A stretch of DNA of 64,000 nucleotides from Membranipora membranacea (lineage: Eukaryota > Bryozoa > Gymnolaemata > Cheilostomatida > Membraniporidae). Below, piece by piece: positions 35,901 through 47,700 of this stretch. Position numbers and translations under genes: made by a program. The first letter of the stretch is position 1; each line of letters begins with the position of its first letter. The stretch is taken from assembly GCA_914767715.1 (NCBI GenBank), contig OU612065.1, positions 2,790,001 to 2,854,000 on the forward strand, read 5' to 3'. Below the pieces are notes generated by a model. The model was not told the DNA's origin, did no database searches, and saw only the letters and a list, made by a program, of their open reading frames with translations.

Positions 35901-38900
35901 GAAGGGCCATGATCAGTGGTTTGTTCAACAGCTGAGCAACAGATGAATTTATGTTACCATAAACTCTAGCTCAATCTTTTCATGTCTCAAGAGTGCTATT
36001 TGAAGTTGGAGTTGATAAATTGTTGATAGGATTAAAAAAAAAATTTCAGATTATAGCTGGCGGTGAGCTCTAATAGACTTTGATCTTGTAGATTGTGACC
36101 AAAATGCAAGCTTATCTGCATAAGCCAAATTTTCAAACCCTCTTATAAATCATAATAATTATGTATTTATTACAAGGAAGCCGAGCCGAGCAAAATATTT
36201 CTTACTGCCAAGTCAATATCTGATAAAGTTTAGAGCGCAGTAAGTAGAAGCTTTATCTTACAGACAGCTGTACTCAAGCTGGAATCTCATAAATCTAATC
36301 ACCACTTTAATAAACACTTGAGGGATTTAGTAGATTTAGACAACTTTGGGTGCATAGCATTACGGTACTTTACACTTTGCAGCAGCATGGTCCTCAAAAA
36401 GCTTCTAACTACTGAACAATGACAAAGGCAGTCCAGAATAAATCAAGGGATGATATGCATGAGAAGTGGACCATTACCTGAGTAGGTGAAGTGAGTCAAC
36501 ACCTTGAGATGTGAACATTGATTTGGAGAACATTAAAAAGTTCTGTAATGTCTCTCTGACCGTTTGCGTGAGAGCGATCTCATTAGTAGAACTCCAGACC
36601 TTATAGTATGTCAGACTGACCCTCACATTCAATCGCTGATAATACTGTAACCGAAGAGAAATACATCAAATAAACAGCTAGCTACAGATAATTTTAAGCT
36701 AGCTTTGCAAGAAAGATAGCCTAAAATTTTAGCTTTCACTGAATTATATTGGGAAAAAATATTGGGCAGGTATGAAACAAATCACAGAAGGGCATTCATT
36801 TTCTTCATGTCAAAAAGGGCTGAAACAAAGAACCCCCAGTTGCTCCTCATGGTATCCGCCCATAAAGCCACTGGCCATAAAGCCACTGGCCATAAAGCCA
36901 CTGGCCAAAAAGCCACTGGTCAAAAGGCCACTGGTCACAAGGCCACTGGTCACAAAGCCACTGGTCCAAAGGCCACTGGTCATAAGGCCACTGGTCAAAA
37001 GGCCACTGGTCACAAGGCCACTGGTCACAAAGCCACTGGTCAAAAAGCCACTGCCCAAAAAACCACTGGTTGCATATTAGAAGTCCGATATCAACTTTCC
37101 ATTTTGACATGTTTTTTGGGCTCGTAAAACAAAATTCTAGCTCTTGATATGCCATTTTTCTACTCACTGATTCCCATTTTAGTAAAGTTAGAAATGATCC
37201 CACCCACCCTTGGCAAATTATTATTTTAAATGACTCCACCTGGACATCTTCTCACACATTTTCTGTACCGTAACCCCCAAATAATGTATCTTGATGGACA
37301 AATTAAAGTTATCACAAGCAAACAGTCAGCACTTTTAGATCGGAGCAATGCCGCACTGAGAAGAGACAGCGGTTTAGCTTTTTCGATTTTTACATGCCAC
37401 AAGCCCAGCACGAGTGAGTTGCATACCCTACTGGGAACAACAGAAAAAGTCAGTGATCAGGTTAAAAAACTTTAAGCAATAGCGATCAAGTTGAGTCGGT
37501 TGGGTTTTTTGGTCATCAATGTTAAAAACAATGGATGCACAGATAGATATTGGTAGAGGCCTGTATTTTTCACAAGAGAGTTTAGTTTTTGTTAAGTATC
37601 AGATCTGATATAACCATGTGATAATCAAAATCGATCACAGGGTGCATTGGGTAAAAATGATACTAAAAATCTTATCACGTGAACATAAATTATTGTCACT
37701 GTAAGAAGAAAAAAATCAAAAAAGCTACACCGCTGTCTCTGCTCAGTGTGGCATTGCTTCAATCTTAAAGTGCTGACTGTTTGATTGTGATGCCTTTAGT
37801 TTGTCCATCAAGATACATCTAATGTATTAATTGGGGGTTACGGACTACGGTACAGAAAAAATGTGTGAGAAGATGTCCGGGTTGAGTCATTTAAAATAAT
37901 TATTTGCAAAGGGTGGTTGGGATCTTTTCTAACTTTACTAAATTGGGAATCACTGAGTAGAAATATAAAAATCATTGAAAAATGGCATATCAAGAGCTAG
38001 AATTTTGTTTGAAGGCCCAAAAAATCATATCACTGGAAAGCTGATATCAGAGTTCTATGATGTAACCATTGAACCAGTGGGTTTTTGGGCAGTGGCTTTT
38101 TGACCAGTGGCCTTATGACCAGTGGCCTTTTCCTTTTGACCCGAAATCGCTCCTGATAGAGATCAATTCGAAACGACTATGGTCTCGAGTTCCAAATTGA
38201 AAAATGTTGATCTCAAACTTGTGGCCACAGGCTTACTTGAGATTATGATTTATTACTTGACTAAGAGGTTACTCCTTGCTTGGCAGTGGAGCAAAAATGC
38301 CTCGAAATATGCAGATGAGTGAGTAGTGACAGATTACAATCCTGACTACACAATAGTCTCAACGTCTCATATAAATGAGTGATTGTGTCCTTCAGTATAA
38401 TAAGATAATTATTAAAAGGGAAATAAAAGAGAAAACTTATTGACAGTAAGGCTTAAACATTCTAAGGTGCTAAAATTGTAATATTCCCTGAAGAAAGGAT
38501 TATAAAGCCTGAAGTTTACTCACCAAATCTATGAGATTAGTGACATCTAGAAGATATTCTCTAATTCTTGCCTCATTGCGCTCAAATAATTCACTCTATA
38601 AATCGAAACACAAATATTTACAGTAGTTGTTCTGATAAGATTTTAGTAGACAGAGAAAATGTCTAAAGATGAATAACCATGGTCAACAATCACCCAACTT
38701 CCATTTTCACATTGTTATGCTAAGACTTCAAAAAAATCTTATCCAGAAATAAATAGTCAACAATTGGCACTTGTCATAAGTCACTGCTTTCGGAAGGTCA
38801 TCAATAAAGGACTTGGGCTATATTGCATTATATGCCAAATACCGAAAATCATTCTTCCTGATTCCGTGCAGACGGAGTCATATGCGAGTGGAGTGGAGCG

Positions 38901-41900
38901 CTATCAATTAATTGTCTTACGAAATGTTTAACAGCAGCATTCAACAGGTAATTAAATGAACCTTGAACATGAAAACGTGTCAGAACCAGGAGGTGCAATA
39001 CTGGATTCTACTAACCATTTTCTGGTCAACAATCAATCCCAGAGCCAGATGCTTAGATTCCAGGTTCCTCTTCACCTGTGACACAAATCATACACCATTA
39101 TAATATATGACATCGCTACTGTATTAAATACCTGATGCTGCTGCCGTTGGGAGATTTGAGATCGACAGAAAGGGAAGGCATCAAACTAATCAATGATCTA
39201 TCAGTGGCCAGTTTGTAAATCAATGTTTATGAAGGCCACAGGGCCACTTATGACATGTATGGTATGGTATCACATGCAAAGGCAGGTGGTCATTCACTTT
39301 TAAACGACAAACCAACCATAACGTAGCGCTGAGAAACACATAGAGCCTAGAGGCATTAAATCACTGTGCGGGAGAATATTAAAATCTTCCAGCATAAACC
39401 AAAGTGACTGATACACATTAGTAACCTAACATGGTTTGAAGAAGCAATGTTCGGAGCTGAACCAGACAAAATCAGAGGAAGGAAACATGTATGTAGGATG
39501 TGAATATTATGCCATGCAACGAGCGTCACACTTACCCATGAGGCATCACCATTAAACACCTGACAAAGAATGTGGTTAATGCCTTTAGTCCCTTTTACTA
39601 TTCATATCATATAAAACCAACACTTTTATATGCTTGATAGCTGGTGATAAATCCATTAATGTTCGAGGTGATAAATTGATTGCTGTGCTTGGGATCTAAG
39701 ATCTGTGCTGGTATGAAGAAAATTGAATGAGGTACCATAATCAAGCCGCATGTTTAATCTAATGGAACAAAATGTCTGTGAAATAAATCTGCTCAGAGCA
39801 GTACTGCCATGAAGCATAGTCAAAGTTTTTTATATACATGTTATATAATGTATAGGTGATATGACTGTGTTACATGATTGCCGAACCTTAGCTTGTGAGG
39901 AGGAGCTGGATAGTTGTTTGTGATATTCAGTGCTGTGTAGTTTAGTGAACGATGTCCACTGAGAAGTCACATCATTGGCACATCTACCGGCAGTGTCAGG
40001 CTCCAGTTTAGATATCATGTGTGCTTGACAAACCTGAAGATGTACAAATAATAGGCTATCATTGAAGCTAGCGGCAGAACATCAAACAGATAATCCATAC
40101 TATGGACAGAGTAATACCTCCATGAATAATCTTTAAATTACAGGCTTATTATGTGATCTCACGATTTCCATACAGTGTCAATCTCATTCTCAGCTCTCAA
40201 TCTCAATTATCAGATGAGCCTTTCATAATCAAGCACATGTATCATTGATCGAGCTGTTTTTAAGCAAGAAAATAGCTAGTTGATTTCAATCAAAAAATGC
40301 CAATGCTTTGATGTGACAGTTTACAATGTAAGATCACAGAAACAAAGACCAGCAAATAGCGGATGTTTGCTGATTTGGTCCTCACTCACTTGCGTTTTTT
40401 TCAGAAACACCAGCGGCTTTATTAAGAATGCCTCTCCATTGAAATGTACTACACCTCTACAAAAGAGAGCAATAACAAAGGGATAAAAGTCAGAGTTACT
40501 AGTGAGAATGGAGCAGGTGTAGTGTTTAGTAAAGCTATGTAAACATAATATCAAACATTGATGCCTGTATCAGTGACTGAACTCAAACAATACACCTGTA
40601 CTATCAAATCAATAATAAAACTACTAGAGCAACTATCCAACCTTGATTAAAACTGTCACTGTCTAGCATTAATTTTTGAAGCTGACTCAATCTTTTAACT
40701 ATTATTCATAGACCAATGACAATCAAACAGCTTTGGTTGGATGGAAAAGGTTCAACACTAAGTTATAAATATGAATGAGATCTCTACCACTGACTGTTAT
40801 GATATGCGACTAATAGTATTAATATTTGCCATAAGATTTAGCAGCTTATTCACCAACCTTATGCCATTACATGTGGAGACAGTGGCAAAATCCTCAACTT
40901 GAAGTGAGTTCTGTACAAATCCTTGATAAAAACAATTCTGGGATTCCTGTTGAAACACAATGAAAAACAAGCTAATTGCACATGCAATCAGCAAAGATCA
41001 TAATGCTAAGAAAACAAATTCGGTTGAGCCTCCAATTATAGCTGCAAAGGGCCAACCATCACAAGGCATAACGTAAAATTTAAAACTGTTTGAAGTTTTA
41101 CACCTTCTGAAGTTGAGAAGCTTGAACCAGGCACATTGATGTATTCACAAAGATTTATGTTATGTAAATGAGTAAACACAAATTTATTGAAAAATATTCA
41201 CTGGTAAAAGGAAAGCCTCTACTTATATGATTCTGAAATACTGAGCAATGTAATAGGCACAAAAATGAGGTGTAAACTTTAATTCCCAAGATATTGAGTT
41301 GAGTTGTAAAATTTATTGATCTGAGGAACCATTTAGGGTATCACAGCTGTGTAGCACATACAGTATCCTTAGCCTGTGATGGTATCTTCTAACTTGTTTA
41401 ATCAGTGTGAATGATGATTATTACAGCAATACTAGGTTTTAATAATGCTACTACAGATAACATGGTTCATATCAGGAATAAGCCTAGTTCAAAGGTATGA
41501 ATTGATTTACATACTTGTTTTGTGGTGTGTTGAGTGTTTAGAAGTAAACCGCTATCTTTGGAGGGTTTCCCTGACATAATTCCACTGTAAACAGAACCCA
41601 CACTTAATCCTCATATTAATACTATACTACTTGTACTACTAGTTATGGCATATTTGAATTATTAATATAACCCCAGAGAGAATAGTAAACAGCTAGGTAT
41701 GATGAGGGGTGACAAACATGGTCAAACATGACACTGCCTATCAATACAAACTTTATATTACATTGATCGCAATTTATGTAGTAGGTTGAGGATCATAATA
41801 ACAAAACTTAACAAAATGTGAACACTGCTTCTTTGGCATACGATCCAGCCACAATGTAAGATATGAGAATTTTGAGGAGCTGTTATTTACCTGTTGTGTC

Positions 41901-42394
41901 TGAGCTTGAGTATGAAATTTCTCGAGTTATATCTGAGTCCTATCAGTACCTCAGCTTCATGCTGCTACAATTCACAAACACACCCATTACTACAGAGAAT
42001 TTACCAGTCAGTAACTCATCATCCTAACCAAGAGAACTAATCCTATCAAGATTGACAAAGGCCTGCAGCTGTTGAATATTGTGGAATTACATTACTCAAA
42101 AGCTAGTAGCCGTAGTTGTTTGGTCGCTCAGCCAGCAAGAAATACTCATTTTTTAACAATCAATCATCATCATTCAAAACTCATAGACAAAATACAGAGG
42201 GGAGCTAAAGAGAATGCCTGCTGATGCCGTTTTGATAAAAATAGTGGGGTGGAAGTCAGATTGACTAACTTGGTGAACAGTGTTGTAAGTGTTGAGTGGC
42301 AAAGTCTCGCTCTGATTGAAGAGAATAGGGTACACAATTCCATTCCTGGAAGCCGCGTCCTCTGAATCGCAGGCCTCAAGATATGTGGACAAGC
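29918..42394 (-). CDS. Transmembrane ADAM with inactive metalloprotease site, N-terminal exon(s) not found
   Basis: Type I membrane ADAM (a disintegrin and metalloprotease). 21 phase-consistent exons give 1101 aa without the signal-peptide exon: 42270-42394, 41891-41949, 41515-41584, 40858-40946, 40390-40456, 39887-40033, 39536-39559, 39016-39075, 38524-38595, 36478-36644, 35618-35790, 35239-35287, 34782-34956, 34218-34394, 33785-34008, 33301-33417, 32934-33108, 32236-32462, 31831-31953, 31444-31604 and 29918-30744. Domains in order: prodomain (CFYQGFVQN...VSTCNGIRG); metalloprotease with HMIGHNIGLEHD, where the HExxH glutamate is Met; Met-turn CIMND; disintegrin with loop CRPGQNDCD; cysteine-rich; EGF-like (CSCDVGYGGRLC); TM helix (VISGILVTTLLLITVIIATI); and a tail with an Arg run, acidic-Ser patch and PPHMNRPPPR (SH3-type). 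Probably an adhesive, non-proteolytic ADAM. The last acceptor was chosen by phase and is pyrimidine-poor. Confidence 0.9.
36861..37069 (+). repeat. 14-unit 15-bp minisatellite (foldback terminus)
   Basis: CCACTG recurs at 36868, 36883, 36898 and then every 15 bp to 37063 without length change. Units differ at three or four positions (ATAAAG, ACAAGG, AAAAGG). The 15-bp period keeps frames open on both strands, giving false pentapeptide repeats such as (HKATG)n. Confidence 0.92.
36861..38140. mobile_element. Foldback-type transposon with tandem-repeat termini, in ADAM intron
   Basis: Two long arms (about 36861-37396 and 37713-38140) are imperfect reverse complements. They share features such as CTAGCTCTTGATATGCCATT, CTTCTCACACATTTTCTGTA and CAAACAGTCAGCACTTT. 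About 300 bp of unrelated sequence separates them. The outer left end is an array of 14 exact-length 15-bp units around CCACTGGTCA(A/C)AA; the right end has four units of the complement. Long arms with subterminal tandem units are typical of Foldback/Galileo-like DNA elements. No transposase is present. Confidence 0.8.
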
Positions 42395-43264
42395 CTGAAA
42401 TAAAAATTGTCAAAATAAAGACGTGTCATATCATATATATTTGTGCTCAGCTGTCCTTAGATGACAGGCGGTGGGCAACAGCTTGTACATCTGGACCGAC
42501 AAGATTAATAAAAGGCAGTGCTCTCTTGATGACAAAGTTTTACCAAAACAAGAGAGAACTTTGGTCACTGCATTTCATAATACAACGAATCCTATCCCCT
42601 TTGACAGCTTGAGGCATTTTGACCTTTTGATGAGAATTCTTTTGACAGGAATGAGCATGCGATCAAACTTTGTGCTCCGACAAAAGACCCCTTATATATC
42701 CTTAGAATACCACTGAGAAGTAGAAACTCAGTCTCACGCTAGCAAAACTGCTGCTATTAGCAATAATTATGAAAGTCTGAAGGGGGTTTAGAGTTTTCTC
42801 TAAACATCTTTGACAGTGCCCAGTGAAAAGTTGAGGTTCAAGTGGCGTTGCATATCGGTCATTTCATAACAAGCAACAAATTATCACGTTATAAATATCC
42901 TTGCTGCTGATGTCATCTGCCCTGCCTATATCCTTGTGCAGTTTGAAAAAGTAGCTCTTCAACAATAGCACATGTAGAGTACAACATTACAATGACTGCC
43001 TGAAGGCCCTAGGGATGCTATACTCTCATGTCTGTAATTGTAGACTCCTGTTACTCGCCATTAATTTGCGGAATGAGATTTCCAAAGAGCCCTGTCATTA
43101 TAATCCAATAGCACAGTAGGCATTCTATTTTATCCGCCATCATCATACGCATGATGCTCTATGCATTCACATCACCATACCAAAAAAATTTGAGATCTCT
43201 GTTCTACAAAAAGAATACAGGAATCATAAACAGTAAGAGATACAGGTAATAGATACCGGTAATG

Positions 43265-43295
43265 CAATGAACTCCCTCGAAGAGGGAGTTCATTG
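43265..43295. repeat. Perfect 14-bp-arm hairpin
   Basis: CAATGAACTCCCTC, loop GAA, GAGGGAGTTCATTG. No downstream U-run, so not obviously a terminator. Function unknown. Confidence 0.75.
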
Positions 43296-44030
43296 GGTAA
43301 TGTATACCTAACTATACTAAGCTCGCACCGCTCAGCAAATCAGGGATTGTATGTATAGCACTTCTCTGTAGTCTCATTAACAGGAGTCTACTTGTTGATT
43401 AAAGTCCCACAAAAAATATGCTCCGGTTGAATGTCTACAAAGGTGCGCAATTTGTGTACTATTACTGGTAGCTTGATCAAAACAAAACTTGCCCGAGTCC
43501 TTAGCTTATTTTATCAGTTAGGTTGGCACATTAGGCCACAGGTAAAAGGAACAGGCAATACAAGTCCCAGGACGTCAGACGATAAGAGGTATCGATATGA
43601 TAATGGTGTGCGCTGCAAATTTAACATTGAATTTGAGAATCTCAAGTGAAATTAACAAAGAGCATATCAAGGCAAGGCATACGAAACGGCCTGTAGTCCT
43701 TTGTGTGAAAACTAAATAGAAGTATATCCGACATGAATCTCTACTAATTGACACATTGTTGACACTCACCCTGAAAATCACACAGAATCCCTGGAGCAGG
43801 TAAGATAGTGATAATCCAAAGTTAGGGTGACGGATCAGTGATAAACGGTATAAGCGAATATAAACAATTATTATGATCTAATGGTGAATTTATGTGTCAC
43901 TACTAAAGCTCACTTCAATGGTCATTCCCTTACGAAAACTAAACCAATAATATCATCCACATTAGTAAAATCCCTCAAACCACATAATATAACAGGTTCA
44001 ATTCAAAAGATATTTTTCTTTTCATTCGAA

Positions 44031-44130
44031 GCTCCGCCTTAATTGCTATTAGCTCCGCCTTAATTGCTATTAGCTAAGCTGCTATTAGCTCCACTGCTAT
44101 TAGCTCCACTGCTATTAGCTCCACTGCATC
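44031..44130 (+). repeat. Minisatellite, GCTATTAGCTCC units
   Basis: About six units based on GCTATTAGCTCC. The first are longer (with CGCCTTAATT) and the later ones shorter (ACT spacer). Lies about 600 bp downstream of the PITRM1 stop. Confidence 0.85.
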
Positions 44131-44730
44131 TTTGATTGATAGAGCATGAATTAATTCATGTAGCCTTATTATTTTTCAGAATCCAAACATTCTAGATCTA
44201 AGGCTAGAGCAGGTGTGCTCAGGGGCTTGGAAAGGAAATAACTCTCATTTGCTATCTGCTCCAATTTGTCAACATGGAGTTATTTTTTATTATTGGAAAA
44301 ATGGCTCTAGTGGAGAAAGAAATCCCCTGTATTTTTTCCGCAGGTATGATACACAGACTGCATTAAAACATACCAAACCACTCAAAGATTAGATTTTGTT
44401 ATGACAATAATGTTGCTCTATTTTCAAGGACAAAGTTATTCTCTCAAAACCCCGATCTTATTATCCCGCTGCTGTTATGTTCTGTTTCATAATTCTCAGG
44501 GTGGTACATCTGTCATTCAGTCCTCTGAGGAGAAGTAACTCACTCAAAATGTGGAGGTCATGTTACCACATTTGGCACCAGTAAAGCCAAATCTTTCAAC
44601 GTATTACAGACAGCAGCATAGCAAGAGAATAACTGAGTGTGCTTGAGCTGTGCTGTAGGGCTCTATTATAAGTACTTTTTCCCAGTTAATATTCGCCTAC
44701 GTAGACTCATTACAGAGATGAGGTGAGACA

Positions 44731-47700
44731 TCAGATGATGGGTAACTGACAGCAGTTTTCTCTGCCACTGATGATCCATTCTTTATCAGATTGGATAGCT
44801 TCATTCTCTGGTCCAATCACAGTCACCCCTAATGCTTCAGGATTCCGCAAATATCTGCAAGTATGGAAAAGAATGGGCATGAGGGGGGAGGTCTTTGGCT
44901 TATTTTCTGTCATTTACGATTATGACGCTATTTTTCTCAAAACATTATTGCAAACACCTATTTAGATGGCAGGGGCAGTATGTTACCTGACCAGACAGTA
45001 GAGTCTTAGCCCTAAACTACACATCTTACCCAGTTACATGTTTAAGGTCTGAACGGCGAACTGACCGTAATCTCTGAGAATCAAGTCATGGTCATATATA
45101 GAACTGCTGTACTGCTGTACTGGCAAATTCCAATATCAATGTCATATGATAGTGAAGATACTTTTTCATTGTTGACCCATGCATATTGTGACAACCGAAA
45201 TGTGAATGACTTACTTTTCTGCAGCTTGTTGTATTGACTCTTTAGTTACACATAGAAGCTTGTCTCTATTCTCCTGTCTCATGTCATCTGTTACGTCGCT
45301 AATAAAGTAACCTTGACCTTTGGACCCTGGGGCAGTGGGGGCATCGAGCTGTAACAAAATAATACATAACTATATTGAAGCAATATTATGAGCACAAAAT
45401 TAAAATTTTTAACGTTTCACAAGTTGATATCGAGTTCACTGCCCTCATGAACAATAACAAAACGGGAAATGCAGAATAAATGTCATAATTTTACATCATA
45501 TTTAATTCAACAGAGAAGTATATACTTACACTTTGGAAGACAGACAGTAAGGCCTCATCTACATCCTGCTGAGTAAAATCACCCTTAGCTAACCAGTCTG
45601 CTGATGACATCATCGTCTCTACTGTCTTTACTGAGTTTGGATCTCTACAATATTTACCAGAACATCAGACAGCTCAGCAGGCATCGAGGACATGACGCTG
45701 CACATATCAATAGGTGTGAACCAGAGTAAGATCAAACTACCTACCCACAAAGACAACTTAGTGATTCATGTACTGTGTGTTATGAAAAATTCTGACCCCT
45801 CTCTATACATGACTTAACAGAAGTGAATGGGACAAAACCATCAGTATTCCTTGTTCAACGACCTAGAACCTATCTTATTTGCAAGGCAGCCAGCCAGTCA
45901 GTAAGAAGCACATCAGCACAAATGTCTCTAACCAAATAAAAGAAGTACCATTAATAAATATAACTTTGTATGTAATTCTCCTTTGTTGGACATAATGACA
46001 GACCTGTAAGAGTAGAATGTAAGAGCTCCATGACTATCTGTTTTAGCACCGCCTCCATAAGCTCCGCCCTTCTCTCGGATCTCTCTGTGTAGATATTTAT
46101 TCCGGAGCAGAGCAGCCATCACTCGGATACTACAAAGTATGGAGGGAAAGTCTATTAGATCGCATCAAAGCATCAAAATTTAAACATAGAATTATAAAAA
46201 ACAATTGATTCTGAACTTTGAAGTGTCAATGATTGCTTTATATATATTTATATATATATATATGTATAGTATGGTGAGACCATACAGTGGTACATGCTCA
46301 ATACAAAGAATATAGGTCTCCTGCCAAACAGTATGGGCTTACAGGGTTTTTGTTCATTTTTCCTACACATCTTATCGCAAGCATTGGCTCATTAACCAAA
46401 CTAATAATAATGCTAACCTGCCATGATCAGGGTGGGTGTACTCTACAGTGGGAACTGCCATGCCTGCATAGTTGACACTAAAATCCATGGTGAAGTGAGT
46501 TTTCCTCAGTTCCTTCCTGTGCCCCAGACCTTCAAATGATGAGTATTCAGCCGGCTCCTCTACGCCACCAGGAAGCATTGAGAGAAAGGTCTGCAACTCA
46601 TCCACTGCACTCTGCATAACACCACTCTCAGCATTCAGGGAACATCTACAATATCACATAGCACACTTTGTATGTTTATACTCTGTGTTAGATGGATAGT
46701 CTTGATAGTCCCTACCACCTAGACGGAACACCCAAAGGTATCATACTAGGTTTTTTGTCATAAAAGATACATTATGTAAGTTACGGTTTATATAGATATA
46801 TATTTCTACAATGACATTGACTTACTACTAAACTTGAGTTTAATTTATGGAATATCTGGAGAAGCCATGGGTTGTGATTAGATGATAAATAATCATGTAA
46901 CATGAAGAACATTAAGAGGATGTCTCACTTGATAGTTGCTTTGTTGAGGAGATGCTGAGCGATGTCCTGCAAATATCCAATTACAGGTTCTTGCTGCTCA
47001 TACTCAGCCAGTGATTTTAAAAATGATATCTGTGTAACGCCACCTAAAACCTAAATTAAAAGAGTACAGTTAATAAATATTACTCATAATAAAGGAAAGC
47101 AATAAGGCAGCATCCAATAGTCAGACAATGTGACACAGCCGTTGCTTATCTGACGAAACTGCCATCCTTCTGCATCCTAACACAGGGAGTGTAGGAGAGA
47201 CCAGGGAGGGTGGGATATATAGGAAATACCACTCCCTGCTTAGAAATTGTCTAGAATTGAGAGAGTTTTTCTCTCATTGAACAGCATGTCAGTGAGAAAG
47301 CGACTCCTTATTATTCTTTTAGGCTCTACGATAAAAGAGCTTGTACCATGATGATTGGTTCAGAATTGCAACAACCAAACCCAAAATGGTGTTACTATTC
47401 CAAATGACGTAGATTATTCTGGCAAGGGTCGACACACGATTATATGGTTTCCAACTGCGTGAGATTGCAGTCATATACAATGGTATAAAGTTTAGAATTA
47501 AGATCTTACTGCTATTGTTCTCAATTTATTTTTGTAAGAAACCCTGCTGCAACAATTTGATAAGCCTTGTTAGACACACTTGCAATATCCCTACAGTTGT
47601 GAACTAGACATGAATACCTGGTGATAACAATCAAATACAACTACCAGAGATATTGTGTTATATACATGGTATCTGTGAGTACACCATACCTCACTTAGTC

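Larger units (their letters stand above)
42395..44730. other. ADAM 5' region / PITRM1 3' flank
   Basis: Must hold the missing ADAM signal-peptide exon unless it lies farther upstream; no ATG exon with the needed phase-1 donor was convincing. A donor-like AGG|GTGAGT near 43770 follows a hydrophobic stretch but lacks an ATG. It also holds a hairpin (43265-43295) and a minisatellite (44031-44130). Confidence 0.4.

Noticed and set aside
36861..37069. CRISPR-like array
   Set aside because: Units are 15 bp, contiguous and without unique spacers, in an animal intron; it is a minisatellite.
36762..37127. Open frame encoding (HKATG)n-type pentapeptide repeats, with similar open frames on both strands
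   Set aside because: A 15-bp tandem repeat is divisible by three, so several frames stay open by default. It belongs to the foldback element terminus in an ADAM intron.
43740..43870. ADAM signal-peptide exon ending at the donor AGG|GTGAGT near 43770
   Set aside because: The phase-1 reading is hydrophobic but contains no ATG and is preceded by a stop.
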